Shown here: positions 1 to 9,490 of the stretch, one piece after another | Layout of the letters: every line of letters begins with the position of its first letter | How positions within the stretch are numbered: position 1 is the first letter of the stretch | Assembly: GCA_964450955.1 (NCBI GenBank) | Contig: CAYVFI010000002.1 | Span: 186,001-250,000, forward strand | Length of the DNA: 64,000 nt | Source of the DNA: CAYNWT01 sp964450955 | GTDB taxonomy: Bacteria > Planctomycetota > Planctomycetia > Planctomycetales > Planctomycetaceae | Reading direction: 5' to 3' | Translations under genes and position numbers: made by a program | Notes under the pieces: generated by a model | Databases searched by the model: none | The model's input: only the letters and a program-made list of their open reading frames with translations | What the model was told of the DNA's origin: nothing

Positions 1-1
1 G

Positions 2-2470
2 GAAACTCTGACGATCACATTTGACCGTGACGAGATTTCCGAAGACGCCGGAGCGAGTGCTGCAATCGGAACGGTCACGCGATCAAACGACGGCAATTTG
101 GGCTCGCCGTTGGTCGTGACACTGGACAACAGAGACCGTAGTGAAATCACTGTTCCAGACACCATCACCATCCCTGCTGGCCAGACCTCGGCCACGTTCG
201 TGGTAGATGCCGCTGATGACAATGTGCTTGACGGTCGCCAGCGAGTTCGAGTCAATGCAGTTGCGTCCGGATACAGGGCGACCGCCGACTCAAGAGCGTT
301 CATCTTCGTGACCGACTCAGAGCCGATTCTGGTGCTTGACGTTGACGACGCAGGAGCGTTTGAAAACGAAGAGTTCGTCACAGCGACGATCACGCGAACC
401 AATACCACGTCTCTGGCAACGTCTTTGTCGATTGCATTGACCAGCAACAACGCCAACGCGACGGTTCCGCCTTCGGTCACCATCCCGGTTGGACAGGCCA
501 GCACTACTTTCACCATCACGTTGACAGACAACGATCTTCTGGATGGCGATCGGGATGTCACTATCACCGCAAGTGCCGGGGGCACGTTCCCGGGTAGCGA
601 CATTCTGAACCTGAGAGACTTTGAGACTCTTTCGTTGTCCATCTCAGGTGAGTTCGACGAAGCCGACGGAGCCGGAGCTGCTATTGGTACGGTGACTCGT
701 AACAACACGAACATTGATTCGGATGTAGTTGTAACACTGACCAATGACGACGATTCTGAGCTGACAACCCCAGCGACTGTTACCATTCCAGCTGGTTCGA
801 GTTCAGTAGATTTTCCAATCGATGCGGTCAACGACGACGACTTTGATGGTCCACAAGAGGTCCTGATCGGGATTTCTGCAACAGGCTACGTCTCTGATGA
901 TGAGGTCGTGGTCGTCAATGACCATGAACCAACAGTAGTCACCAGCCCCGACAACCGGGACACGACCCTCAACCCGCGTCCCACAGTCAGGTGGAGGGCC
1001 GTCGAGGGAGCAACGAGTTACCGAATTCGATTCCGAAACGTGACAACCGGCGAACAGGAGTTCATCGTCGAAGAAGATCTCCCGGCCGACATCACTTCCT
1101 ACACGCCGCCTCGCGACCTACCGCTCGGAAACTACGACATCTTCGTTGGGTACGACGACGAACGAGAACTCGCGCAGCCGGAATCAGTTGCGGTTCGACT
1201 CAGGGTCAGAACGGCTCCGGAATTCACATCCCCGAGAGCTCTGGCAGGCACGGATCCGGTTGACTTCGCGTGGACGGCGGTGACTGACGCGGATGAGTAT
1301 CAGCTTGTCGTGAATGACCTGACGCGAAACCGACAGGGTGTGGTTAACGAGCGGAATCTCACCAACACCAGCTTCGCAGCGGATCTTGAGCCTGGTGTCT
1401 ACGAGGCCTTCGTTCGTGCGTGGGGCAATGGGATCCGAGGAACCCGAACCCGGATTAGGTTCACCGTGCTGCTAGCGCCGGAGATTCTGACACCGGCAGA
1501 AGGCAACTCATGGGATCGAACTCCAACCTTTACCTTTACCGGATCAGAAGGTGCAGATCACTACGATGTCCGCATCCACGATCTGACTATTGGCCTCAAC
1601 AATGGCGGCCAAAACTTCATTCGTGACCGGTTCGTGATCGGTACGGAGTTCACCCCGGAAACCGAACTCGAAATCGGCCACCGGTATGCGGTCTACGTTT
1701 CCGCCCTCACCGAAGACGGGCTGCGATCGCTATGGACCGACAGATTCGTCTACGAAGTCGGCCTGCCGCCAGTCTTCGTTAACCCAACTAACGGGGGCAC
1801 GGTAAGTCAGGAACCAGTCTTCCGCTGGGAAGAAGTTGCTCAGTCCAAGAAGTATGACTTCCGTATCCGCGTACAGGGCGGCAGCGGCAACATCTACCGT
1901 GACCGGAACGTTCAGAGCACAGCCATCGCTCCGGATATCGTGCTCGAACCTGGCAGCTACACAGCTCATGTTCGATCCATCAGCCTGTTCGGCGACCGAA
2001 CACGATGGTCTCGAGTTGAGTTCGTCGTGGCCAGCTCGGCTGGACTGGAAGAGATTGATCCACAAGTTGACCCACTAAGCGAGTTCCTTCAGGAAGACGC
2101 TTCCGCATCGGCGGTAGACCCGACGGCCGCTTCCGTCGATTTCGCTGACAAACCGGTCATCATTAACTCTTACGTCGATGAGACCACTGACGAAGTGGTT
2201 GTAGACGAACCAGCCGAGTTAATCGTACCCGCTGAAGAAGTCGCTGTCCCGATGGGGGAATCTATCGAAATCGATTCTGTCATGGAGCAGCTGCCGACGC
2301 TTGACGCTGAGTGGTGGGCGGTTGGTCAGGAGTCACCTGAATTCTCAGTTGCTGAGAACCTTGGTGACCTGGCTGGTGATGTAACGCCAACAACGGTCGC
2401 CGGTGCCGCAGTACTGGGAGCCGCTCTGGTTGCAGGCAGCAAACGGAAGAAACGCTCAGAAGAGCAGTAG
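2..2470 (+). CDS. Large surface protein, Calx-beta-like and Fn3-like repeats, C-terminal membrane anchor (5' end outside window)
   Basis: The reading frame is open from the window edge, so this is the C-terminal part of a longer protein. Three or more beta-sandwich repeats of about 95 residues come first; they share the pattern (E/A)DGAGAAIGTVTR, then VTIPAG, then a DDD-rich turn, and look like Calx-beta/cadherin-type domains. Four repeats of about 85-95 residues follow, each with a W-x-x-V-x-x-A-x-x-Y core, resembling Fn3 domains. An acidic linker leads to a short hydrophobic Ala/Val segment and a basic tail (GSKRKKRSEEQ), which suggests membrane anchoring. The acidic loops fit calcium binding, but that is inference. 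Known relatives are cell-surface or adhesion proteins. A strong hairpin terminator follows the stop codon. Confidence 0.75.
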   Translation, partial: ETLTITFDRDEISEDAGASAAIGTVTRSNDGNLGSPLVVTLDNRDRSEITVPDTITIPAGQTSATFVVDAADDNVLDGRQRVRVNAVASGYRATADSRAFIFVTDSEPILVLDVDDAGAFENEEFVTATITRTNTTSLATSLSIALTSNNANATVPPSVTIPVGQASTTFTITLTDNDLLDGDRDVTITASAGGTFPGSDILNLRDFETLSLSISGEFDEADGAGAAIGTVTRNNTNIDSDVVVTLTNDDDSELTTPATVTIPAGSSSVDFPIDAVNDDDFDGPQEVLIGISATGYVSDDEVVVVNDHEPTVVTSPDNRDTTLNPRPTVRWRAVEGATSYRIRFRNVTTGEQEFIVEEDLPADITSYTPPRDLPLGNYDIFVGYDDERELAQPESVAVRLRVRTAPEFTSPRALAGTDPVDFAWTAVTDADEYQLVVNDLTRNRQGVVNERNLTNTSFAADLEPGVYEAFVRAWGNGIRGTRTRIRFTVLLAPEILTPAEGNSWDRTPTFTFTGSEGADHYDVRIHDLTIGLNNGGQNFIRDRFVIGTEFTPETELEIGHRYAVYVSALTEDGLRSLWTDRFVYEVGLPPVFVNPTNGGTVSQEPVFRWEEVAQSKKYDFRIRVQGGSGNIYRDRNVQSTAIAPDIVLEPGSYTAHVRSISLFGDRTRWSRVEFVVASSAGLEEIDPQVDPLSEFLQEDASASAVDPTAASVDFADKPVIINSYVDETTDEVVVDEPAELIVPAEEVAVPMGESIEIDSVMEQLPTLDAEWWAVGQESPEFSVAENLGDLAGDVTPTTVAGAAVLGAALVAGSKRKKRSEEQ

Positions 2471-2490
2471 GTTTCCTATTCAGCCAACCA

Positions 2491-2526
2491 AACCCGCTGT
2501 CACAGCCGTGATAGCGGGTTTTTTTG
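2491..2526 (+). terminator. Rho-independent terminator after the surface protein
   Basis: AACCCGCT at 2491-2498 pairs with AGCGGGTT at 2513-2520, with an inner TCAC/GTGA stem and an AGCC loop. A run of T (2519-2525) follows directly. It lies 20 bases after the stop codon at 2470. Confidence 0.85.
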
Positions 2527-2660
2527 TGCAATGCGGGTAGCAACCGTCCCCAAGTTGGCTAATCCGGTTTGATTCGTTTATTCTGTTTTGAATCCTGGGC
2601 ACATGCTCGGATGCAGTTTGGCCGGCTGCTTTCATTCGGCCTATGTAGCACGCTGAGTCC

Positions 2661-4307
2661 ATGATGAGTTCAGGTAACCCTAACCCTAACCCAAACTCTG
2701 ACGCGATCGATCCTGTCGAGAGCCCAGAAGCAACTACTACCGAATCTACAGCGAACAGCGACACAGCTGCTTCGACGCTGCCGTCATCGACGGAGGCAAA
2801 TGAAACGGCCGCTCCCACTCCAACACCAGCGGTGGCAGAGCCTCCGGCAGAGAAACCAGCTGACGTGACGCCGCGACCAAAAGTGGCACTGAACCCGGTC
2901 ACTGATCTGTCTCAACTAAGAGCCGTCGGTTCTGTCGATGCCGTTGAAAAGCCGGGTACCGTCCCACAGGTCGGCGACGCGCCCGCACAAATGCCGATGA
3001 TCCCGACTGGCCCCGTGGAAATTCCGGACGTCGACGATCTCGATGCCGAAATAGAAGCGCAGGTCAATGAAGCGATGTCAGTCGCGCAAGAACCCGTCGC
3101 GCCAACGATTGTCCCTCCAGAAGGTGACGGCGAAGACGGTGTCGAAGTCAGTGCGACCGGACTGGATGAAACCGGGCTGCCGGTCGAAGGAGCTCGACTT
3201 AGCGGCACCGTTCAGTCTATCCACGAAGACAACGTGTTTCTGGACGTCGGTCTGCGAATCTCAGCCGTGGTTCCTCTGCGACAATTTACCGCCGACAAGA
3301 AACCATCAGTTGGTGATACAATCACAGTCACGGTCGAGGGCACCGACGACGACGAAAGTCTGATCCTGACAAACCTACCCAGCGGCGCGCGGCGCGTTGC
3401 GGGTAATTGGGATGATCTCGCCCAGGGGCAGGTTGTTGACTGCATGGTGACCAAGACAAACAAAGGCGGGTTGGAGATTACGGTCAGTAACCTTCGAGGC
3501 TTCCTGCCAGCCAGCCAAATTGATCTCGGATTCGTTGGCGATACAGAACAGTACGTTGGCCAAAAAATGCAGGTCAAAGTGACTGAGGTCAACAAGAAGA
3601 AACGCAACCTGGTTGTCAGTCGCCGAGCACTCTTGCAGGCAGAACGCGATGTTCTTGCCGCTGAATTCTGGAAGACAATTAACGAAGGCGACACACATAC
3701 CGGGACGGTTAAGACACTGAAAGACTACGGAGCATTCATCAACATCGGACCCGTCGATGGCTTCATGCACATTGGTGAAATTAGCTGGTCTCGCGTGAAC
3801 CATCCGAAGGATGTTCTTAGTGAAGGCCAGGAAGTCGAAGTCAAGATTCTGAAGATCGACCACGAAAAGAAACGTATCGGTCTGGGCATGCGGCAGCTTT
3901 CGCAAAACCCATGGTTGCTCGCGAGCGAAAAGTACGCCGCCGACCGCGTTGTTTCCGGCAAGGTAAGTCGCATCACTGAATTCGGTGCATTCGTGGAACT
4001 TGAACCGGGCATCGAAGGGCTGGCCCACATCAGCGAACTTGCCTGGAAGCGAGTCCGAACCGTTGGAGACGTGCTTTCTGTAGGCCAGACGGAGGACTTC
4101 AAAGTCCTTGAAGTCGATGCTAATCGAAAGCGAATCAGCCTCTCGCTGAAGGCGACACTGGCCAAACCAGAGATGCCTAAAACAGCAGGGCAAAGCGAAG
4201 TCGACGCTGCCCCTCCCGTCCAACGCGCACCGCGAAAGGATTTGAAGGGCGGCATGGGATCGTCTGGAGGCGGCGGACTGTTCGGCAACCCAACCGATTT
4301 TAACTAA
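2661..4307 (+). CDS. S1 RNA-binding domain protein, ribosomal protein S1-like
   Basis: This 548-residue protein has about 175 residues of Pro/Thr/Glu/Ala-rich, probably disordered sequence, then four S1 (OB-fold) domains at about 178-238, 254-322, 342-412 and 428-498. Domains 3 and 4 carry the classic DYGAFINIG/EFGAFVELE and GFMHIGEISW/GLAHISELAW motifs. S1 proteins bind single-stranded RNA; on the ribosome they help load mRNA. The C-terminus ends in a Gly/Ser-rich tail. Four domains rather than six fit the shorter S1 forms of many bacteria, but whether this is the main RpsA or a paralogue cannot be decided from sequence. The start is a tandem ATGATG without a clear Shine-Dalgarno site. Confidence 0.85.
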   Translation: MMSSGNPNPNPNSDAIDPVESPEATTTESTANSDTAASTLPSSTEANETAAPTPTPAVAEPPAEKPADVTPRPKVALNPVTDLSQLRAVGSVDAVEKPGTVPQVGDAPAQMPMIPTGPVEIPDVDDLDAEIEAQVNEAMSVAQEPVAPTIVPPEGDGEDGVEVSATGLDETGLPVEGARLSGTVQSIHEDNVFLDVGLRISAVVPLRQFTADKKPSVGDTITVTVEGTDDDESLILTNLPSGARRVAGNWDDLAQGQVVDCMVTKTNKGGLEITVSNLRGFLPASQIDLGFVGDTEQYVGQKMQVKVTEVNKKKRNLVVSRRALLQAERDVLAAEFWKTINEGDTHTGTVKTLKDYGAFINIGPVDGFMHIGEISWSRVNHPKDVLSEGQEVEVKILKIDHEKKRIGLGMRQLSQNPWLLASEKYAADRVVSGKVSRITEFGAFVELEPGIEGLAHISELAWKRVRTVGDVLSVGQTEDFKVLEVDANRKRISLSLKATLAKPEMPKTAGQSEVDAAPPVQRAPRKDLKGGMGSSGGGGLFGNPTDFN

Positions 4308-4486
4308 TGTTGCATCAACATTCAGAATGCGGGTTCGAACCATCGCCGCCAGCGACAGCGGAGCGGTCAAGCGGTCAGGTCGAGCCCATTTCCGAAGTGC
4401 CACAGAGCACTAAACCGACCAGGAACCGCCTGCTGCAACGCAGTCGGCATTCTGCTTGCGCCGCATAGGCGGCGGAGGGAACCTTC

Positions 4487-6133
4487 ATGAGCCGTCGTCT
4501 GTATGTTCTAACCGTCGCATTGCTATTCGCGACGCCGGGCCTTGCCCAGGAGGCTGGGAAGGAAAAATTTACGCGGCAGGACCACCTCCGCGGAGCAGTC
4601 ACGCCAGAACGTGAATGGTGGGACGTGCAGCATTATGACCTCACGCTTGAGGTGTTCCCCGAAGCGAAACGCATCAAGGGGGCCAACCAAATCACATTCA
4701 AAGTGATCAAGTCTCACGACCGAATGCAGATTGATCTGCAGGAACCGCTATCGATTACCCGTATCACTCATAGCGATGCTGAACTGAAGTTCGAACGCGA
4801 AGGCAATGTGTTCTGGGTCCAGTTTCCACAGAAGCCCGAAGCCGGTTCAGAACACAGGATCCTGATCGAATACGAAGGGGTTCCCACCGAAAGCAAGCGG
4901 CCGCCGTGGAGCGGAGGGCTGACCTGGACCAAAGACGACAATGGCAAGCACTTCATTGCCACGACCTGCCAGGGAATCGGCGCCAGCATTTGGTGGCCAA
5001 ACAAAGACCACTGCTACGAAGAACCAGACCGCGGCATGGACATCACTGTCACCGTCCCAAACGACCTGATCGCCGTATCAAATGGCCGGCTGATTAAGAC
5101 CGAAGACAACGCACCCGGGAAAACGAAAACCTTTCATTGGAAAGTCGTTAACCCCATCAATAACTACGCCGTGAATCTAAATATCGGCGACTACGTGCAT
5201 CTCTCCGACAAGTACATGGGAGAAAAAGGCGAACTCGACATCGAGTACTGGGTACTCAAAGGCCAGGAAGAACGCGCCGAGAAACACTTCCGCGAGGCCC
5301 CACGGACCATTGAGGCATTCGAACACTGGTTCGGTCCCTACCCATTCTACGAAGACAGCTACAAGCTTGTCGTCGTCCCTTATCTTGGGATGGAACACCA
5401 AAGCTCGGTCACGTATGGAAACGGGTTCCAAAATGGTTACCGAGGCCGGGACCTTAGCAAGACCGGTGTGGGCCTGAAGTTCGACTTCATCATCGTTCAC
5501 GAAAGCGGACACGAATGGTTCGGGAATAACATCACCGCCAAAGACATCGCCGACATGTGGGTTCACGAAGGGTTCACAAATTACTCAGAGAACCTGTTCG
5601 TCAACTACCACTTCACGAAGAAGGAAGCCGAAGACTACGTCATTGGGTGCCGGGATCTGGTTAAAAACCAGTCGCCAATCATCGGTGTGTACAACGTCAA
5701 CAACTCCGGTTCGGGGGACATGTACTACAAAGGCGGCAACATGCTGCACACCATTCGCAATATCATTGACGACGACGACAAATGGCGAACCATCCTCCGC
5801 GGGCTCAACAGCACCTTCCGACACAGCACCGTGACGACACAGCAGATCGAAGATTATGTAAGTCAGCAGTCCGGGATCGACCTGGACTGCGTGTTCGATC
5901 AGTACCTGCGTTCGACTAAAATTCCCACGCTCAAGTACAAGCTCAACGGGAATCAACTGACATACCATTTCGAAGACACCGTCGACCACTTCCGCGTGCG
6001 AGTACGAATTCTTCTGGACGGCAAACCTCAGTGGATCACTCCAACGACAAAGCCCCAAACAATGGAACTCAAGCAGTCTCCTGCAAAAGTCGAACTGGAC
6101 CGTAACTTCTACATGACCCTACAAGCCGCCTAA
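4487..6133 (+). CDS. Secreted M1 family zinc metallopeptidase (aminopeptidase)
   Basis: The 548-residue protein begins with a signal peptide (hydrophobic residues 5-19, cut after GLAQ). The M1 gluzincin core is clear: HESGH at 338-342 with the third zinc ligand E361 in WVHEGFTNYSE, giving HEXXH-X18-E, and a GMEHQS segment at 301-306 in the place of the substrate-binding GAMEN motif. M1 enzymes remove N-terminal residues from peptides; here it should act outside the cytoplasm. It lacks the long C-terminal helical domain of PepN and so resembles the compact M1 proteins. A good ribosome site (GGAGG) lies about 8 bases before the ATG. The gene stands alone between same-strand neighbours. Confidence 0.93.
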   Translation: MSRRLYVLTVALLFATPGLAQEAGKEKFTRQDHLRGAVTPEREWWDVQHYDLTLEVFPEAKRIKGANQITFKVIKSHDRMQIDLQEPLSITRITHSDAELKFEREGNVFWVQFPQKPEAGSEHRILIEYEGVPTESKRPPWSGGLTWTKDDNGKHFIATTCQGIGASIWWPNKDHCYEEPDRGMDITVTVPNDLIAVSNGRLIKTEDNAPGKTKTFHWKVVNPINNYAVNLNIGDYVHLSDKYMGEKGELDIEYWVLKGQEERAEKHFREAPRTIEAFEHWFGPYPFYEDSYKLVVVPYLGMEHQSSVTYGNGFQNGYRGRDLSKTGVGLKFDFIIVHESGHEWFGNNITAKDIADMWVHEGFTNYSENLFVNYHFTKKEAEDYVIGCRDLVKNQSPIIGVYNVNNSGSGDMYYKGGNMLHTIRNIIDDDDKWRTILRGLNSTFRHSTVTTQQIEDYVSQQSGIDLDCVFDQYLRSTKIPTLKYKLNGNQLTYHFEDTVDHFRVRVRILLDGKPQWITPTTKPQTMELKQSPAKVELDRNFYMTLQAA

Positions 6134-6453
6134 GACCTTCAAAAAGCCAGCACGCGCGTTCGGTTTACCGGCTGTAGTCCATCGGAATTGAGAAAGCTCG
6201 GTGCGGAACCCCCAGTTCCTCTGGTCGCTGGCATCGTTTGTACCTGCCTTAGCCGGAATCACTTTCCCAAACGCGGTACAGTTTCCAGTCAATTTGGCCC
6301 ATTTTGAGCTCCGTGGAATACGTAGTAACAAGGATCGGCGACCTGGATTGTGAATAGCCGTTGACGATCCGAAGTCACTCGCCAAGAATTCCCGGTGGGC
6401 CAATGCGGTCTTGCAGCCCACCCACACCAATTAAGAGAAAACAAGAGGCAACG
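6134..6453. other. Intergenic region before the His-rich lipoprotein
   Basis: About 320 bases without a convincing gene. The lipoprotein frame is open upstream to 6361, but that stretch encodes no signal-like sequence and the ribosome site supports the later start at 6454. No clear terminator hairpin or sigma-70 promoter was recognised. Confidence 0.5.
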
Positions 6454-7116
6454 ATGTCTAAGTCCCTTTTCGGCGCTGGCCTGGCTCTCCTGGCAACCGC
6501 TCTCATCGGATGCGGAGAAAGCACCGACTACCAAACCTATGAAACTGCCGCAGAAAGCGATGGCTCTCACGGCGGCCACAGTCACGCCCACGAAGAAGGG
6601 CCACACGGAGGCAAGATTGTCGAACTCGCTTCTGATCACTCTGTCCATGGCGAAGTTTGCCTGGATGAAGGCGGCAAGTCGCTGACCTTCTACATCCTCG
6701 GCGGCGATCTGAAGACTCCGAAGCTGGCTGAGAGCATTGAGTTCGAAGTGGAAGAAGACGGCGACGAAAAAGAACTCCCATCAACACCGAAACCACTCGA
6801 AGGCGAAGAAGACGGCAAGTGCTCGCGCTTCACTGTGGATTCAAGCAGCCTCGGTGAACTGAAAGATCTCGAGCACCTGCATGCTCACGTCCATGTCATC
6901 ATCGAAGGCCAGGAATACGAAGGTGCTGTCGCTGATCACGAACACGATGACCACGCGGCTCACGGTGAGGAAGACGGCCACGATCACGCTGAACATGAAG
7001 GCCACGACCATGATGATGATCATGGGGACGACCATGACCATGACAAGGACAAAGACCACGATCACGACGACCACGATCACGACGATCACGACAAGGACGA
7101 GCACAAGAAGGACTAG
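6454..7116 (+). CDS. His/Asp-rich lipoprotein, probable metal-binding
   Basis: The 220-residue product starts with a lipoprotein signal peptide ending in the lipobox LIGC (Cys18). I chose the ATG at 6454 over an upstream in-frame start because it gives this lipobox and follows AAGAGGCAACG. A first His cluster (HGGHSHAHEEGPHGG, about residues 33-47) precedes a compact beta-rich domain of about 100 residues. From about 160 the protein is a nearly pure His/Asp/Glu/Lys tail, mostly repeats of HDHD and DDHD. Such tails bind Zn, Ni, Co or Cu in several families; metal buffering or delivery at the envelope is inference. No transporter gene is adjacent. Confidence 0.8.
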   Translation: MSKSLFGAGLALLATALIGCGESTDYQTYETAAESDGSHGGHSHAHEEGPHGGKIVELASDHSVHGEVCLDEGGKSLTFYILGGDLKTPKLAESIEFEVEEDGDEKELPSTPKPLEGEEDGKCSRFTVDSSSLGELKDLEHLHAHVHVIIEGQEYEGAVADHEHDDHAAHGEEDGHDHAEHEGHDHDDDHGDDHDHDKDKDHDHDDHDHDDHDKDEHKKD

Positions 7117-7191
7117 TGCTTGCTGCACGGCGGCCAGCGGCAACGACAAACCCCTGACCACTTCTCAATCCTGCAATGCACGGGCTGACGC

Positions 7192-8022
7192 ATGAGCATT
7201 CGTCACTTTGCCATACCTGCAGTTCTACTATTCGCCGCCGGTGCTTTACCGGCGGCGTTTCTGTTGAACGATCCCAACACGCCTGGTCAACAAAGCCGAG
7301 TGCCAATCTACGGTGTGAAGGTTATCTCAAAGTTCAGGCATGACCCCAAAGCCTTCTCGCAGGGGCTTGTGATCGATGATGGAGTTCTGATCGAAGGCAC
7401 CGGCCAGCGTGGCGAATCGCAGTTGCGGAAAGTGGACTTAAAAACCGGCAAGGTGCAAAACTTCGTCAAGTTGCCGAGCACAATTTTTGGTGAAGGCGTC
7501 ACCGTCTTCAACGATAAGATTTACCAACTCACATGGGAACGAGGCTTGTGTTATGTCTACGACCGTAAAACCATGGTCTACCAGAAGTACCACAAGTACC
7601 CGGGAGAAGGCTGGGGGCTAACCCACAATGGGAAGCAGCTCATCATGAGCGATGGGTCGAACGTCATTCGCTTCATCGACCCTGCAACCTTCACCACGCA
7701 GCGTACGATTCGGGTGACCCGCGACAACGGCATCCCGGTCAAGGATCTCAACGAACTTGAGTTTATCAATGGGCTGATTTACGCCAACATCTGGCACAGC
7801 GACTACATTGCACGTATCGACCCGGCTACGGGCCGCGTCAAAAGCTGGCTCGACCTCAGCCCACTCAAGCCCAACTCCGTACGCGGAATCGAAGAAGCCG
7901 TCCTGAATGGAATCGCATGGGATTCCAAAGCAAAAAAGCTTTATGTAACAGGAAAAGACTGGCCAACACTGTTTGAAATAGAAATCAACAAGACACCCCA
8001 GGGCCGCAACCGTCGCCGATAA
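7192..8022 (+). CDS. Glutaminyl-peptide cyclotransferase (plant/bacterial beta-propeller type)
   Basis: The 276-residue protein has an N-terminal signal sequence (hydrophobic residues 7-22) and then the glutamine cyclotransferase family sequence: HDPKAFSQGLVIDDG, a GTGQRGES motif, YQLTWERG, GEGWGLTHNG, LNELEFINGLIYANIWHSD and GIAWDSKAKKLYVTGK. The family converts N-terminal glutamine to pyroglutamate and folds as a five-bladed beta-propeller. The length matches the family. It should work outside the cytoplasm, where a pyroglutamate cap would protect exported proteins from aminopeptidases. It follows the His-rich lipoprotein after 75 bases, but a functional link is not evident. Confidence 0.92.
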   Translation: MSIRHFAIPAVLLFAAGALPAAFLLNDPNTPGQQSRVPIYGVKVISKFRHDPKAFSQGLVIDDGVLIEGTGQRGESQLRKVDLKTGKVQNFVKLPSTIFGEGVTVFNDKIYQLTWERGLCYVYDRKTMVYQKYHKYPGEGWGLTHNGKQLIMSDGSNVIRFIDPATFTTQRTIRVTRDNGIPVKDLNELEFINGLIYANIWHSDYIARIDPATGRVKSWLDLSPLKPNSVRGIEEAVLNGIAWDSKAKKLYVTGKDWPTLFEIEINKTPQGRNRRR

Positions 8023-8124
8023 GGCCCGGTCTCCTCCAGCCAGCAGCAACACGCTCGCCACCGCCAGTTCTCTCGGTACACTCTGTCTTGAACGAACCCT
8101 ATTCAACACAGAGATCCCGTCGTT

Positions 8125-9429
8125 ATGCGGACACTTATTCGCAATGCCACCTGCGTGCTGCCAGGCTCCACCACCACTTCCAACGTGTTGGTCGAAGACT
8201 CAAAGATTCTTGATGTCGCCACAGCGGATTCCGTTGCCGCCGACGAAGTAGTCGACGCCACCGGCCTGCATCTCATTCCCGGCGTGATTGACGACCAGGT
8301 GCACTTCCGCGAACCGGGTCTCACCCACAAAGAAGATCTTCATACCGCCAGCCGCGCCTGTGCGAAGGGCGGAGTGACTTCGTTCTTCGAAATGCCCAAC
8401 ACGAAGCCTTCCACTACGTCGGTAGCCGCACTTCACGAAAAGCTGGCACTGGCCGCCACAAAGTCCGTGGTCAACTACGGATTCTTCATCGGCGCGACGC
8501 CGGATAACGTGGAAGAACTCAAGCAAGCCAAACGCACGCCGGGGATTAAGATTTTTATCGGGTCCAGCACCGGCAACCTGCTGGTTGACGAACAGGCCGC
8601 ACTGGAACGCATCTTCGCGGAAACCACACTCACCATCTGCGCGCACTGTGAAGACGAAACGACAGTGCGAGCAAACTCAGCGCGACTGAATGGTGGTTCA
8701 ACATTCACCGATCACTCCAAAATTCGCGACCACGCCGCAGCACTCATCGCGACCAAACGCGCGATTGATTTGGCGGTGCGCCATAACCATCGGTTTCATG
8801 TCCTGCATGTTTCAACAGCCGACGAGATTCCCGTTATCGCAGAACACCCCGAACTCATCTCGGCCGAGTGTTGCCCGCATCACCTGCTGTTCAACATTAA
8901 CGACTACGAACGACTGGGCTCGCTGGTTCAAATGAATCCATCCATCAAAACGCAGGCAGATTGCGACGCGCTGTGGCAGGCCATGCTGGACGGCATCATC
9001 AAGGTCGTCGCCACCGACCACGCGCCGCACACAATTGAAGAAAAGAACCAGCCTTACCCCGCCTCGCCGTCAGGCCTGCCCGCCGTTGAAAACTCTCTCT
9101 CACTTATGCTGGATCGAGCGAACCGTGGCATGTGCACACTGGAAGACATCGTGGGCTGGATGTGCACAGCGCCCGCCCAGGTATGGGACGTCGCCAACAA
9201 AGGTGCCATCAAAGAAGGGTATGACGCCGACCTTGTCCTCATCCACATGAATCAAAAACGTGTCATCCGCAACGAAGATCAACTTACCAAATGCGGTTGG
9301 ACACCATGGGACGGCACCGAAGTTCAGGGTATCCCGGTCCGTACGTGGGTGATGGGCCAGACCGTCTACCAGGACGGAAACGTACAGGACGGCGTGCTCG
9401 GCAGCGAGGTTCAGTTCCAACACGCATAG
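8125..9429 (+). CDS. pyrC: Dihydroorotase, class I type
   Basis: The 434-residue amidohydrolase catalyses ring closure of carbamoyl aspartate to dihydroorotate in pyrimidine synthesis. Family marks are DDQVHFREPG, GGVTSFFEMPNTKPSTT, the Lys-bearing IKIFIGSSTGNLL, HVLHVSTADE, CCPHHLLFN and VVATDHAPHT. The usual first metal-binding motif HxH reads QxH here (first His replaced by Gln). I recall this form from dihydroorotases of Bacteroidetes, so it is likely a subfamily trait rather than a loss of function. The C-terminal metallo-hydrolase end (DLVLIHMNQKRVI, then GWTPWDGTEVQG) is complete. The ATG at 8125 has no evident ribosome site. Confidence 0.92.
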   Translation: MRTLIRNATCVLPGSTTTSNVLVEDSKILDVATADSVAADEVVDATGLHLIPGVIDDQVHFREPGLTHKEDLHTASRACAKGGVTSFFEMPNTKPSTTSVAALHEKLALAATKSVVNYGFFIGATPDNVEELKQAKRTPGIKIFIGSSTGNLLVDEQAALERIFAETTLTICAHCEDETTVRANSARLNGGSTFTDHSKIRDHAAALIATKRAIDLAVRHNHRFHVLHVSTADEIPVIAEHPELISAECCPHHLLFNINDYERLGSLVQMNPSIKTQADCDALWQAMLDGIIKVVATDHAPHTIEEKNQPYPASPSGLPAVENSLSLMLDRANRGMCTLEDIVGWMCTAPAQVWDVANKGAIKEGYDADLVLIHMNQKRVIRNEDQLTKCGWTPWDGTEVQGIPVRTWVMGQTVYQDGNVQDGVLGSEVQFQHA

Positions 9430-9490
9430 CAAGGTCTCAACAGATCGCTGGTCCCCCAGCCGGCCATCCCGCGTCCACCGCCATGGTTCA

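Noticed and set aside
2665..2700. CCCTAACCCTAACCC, a telomere-like repeat
   Set aside because: It encodes the Asn-Pro run NPNPNPN at the start of the S1 protein; only three units and in frame, so a coding effect.
6881..7195. Plus-strand frame rich in Thr/Met opposite register of the His-rich tail
   Set aside because: It reflects the GAT/CAC repeat of the lipoprotein read in another frame.
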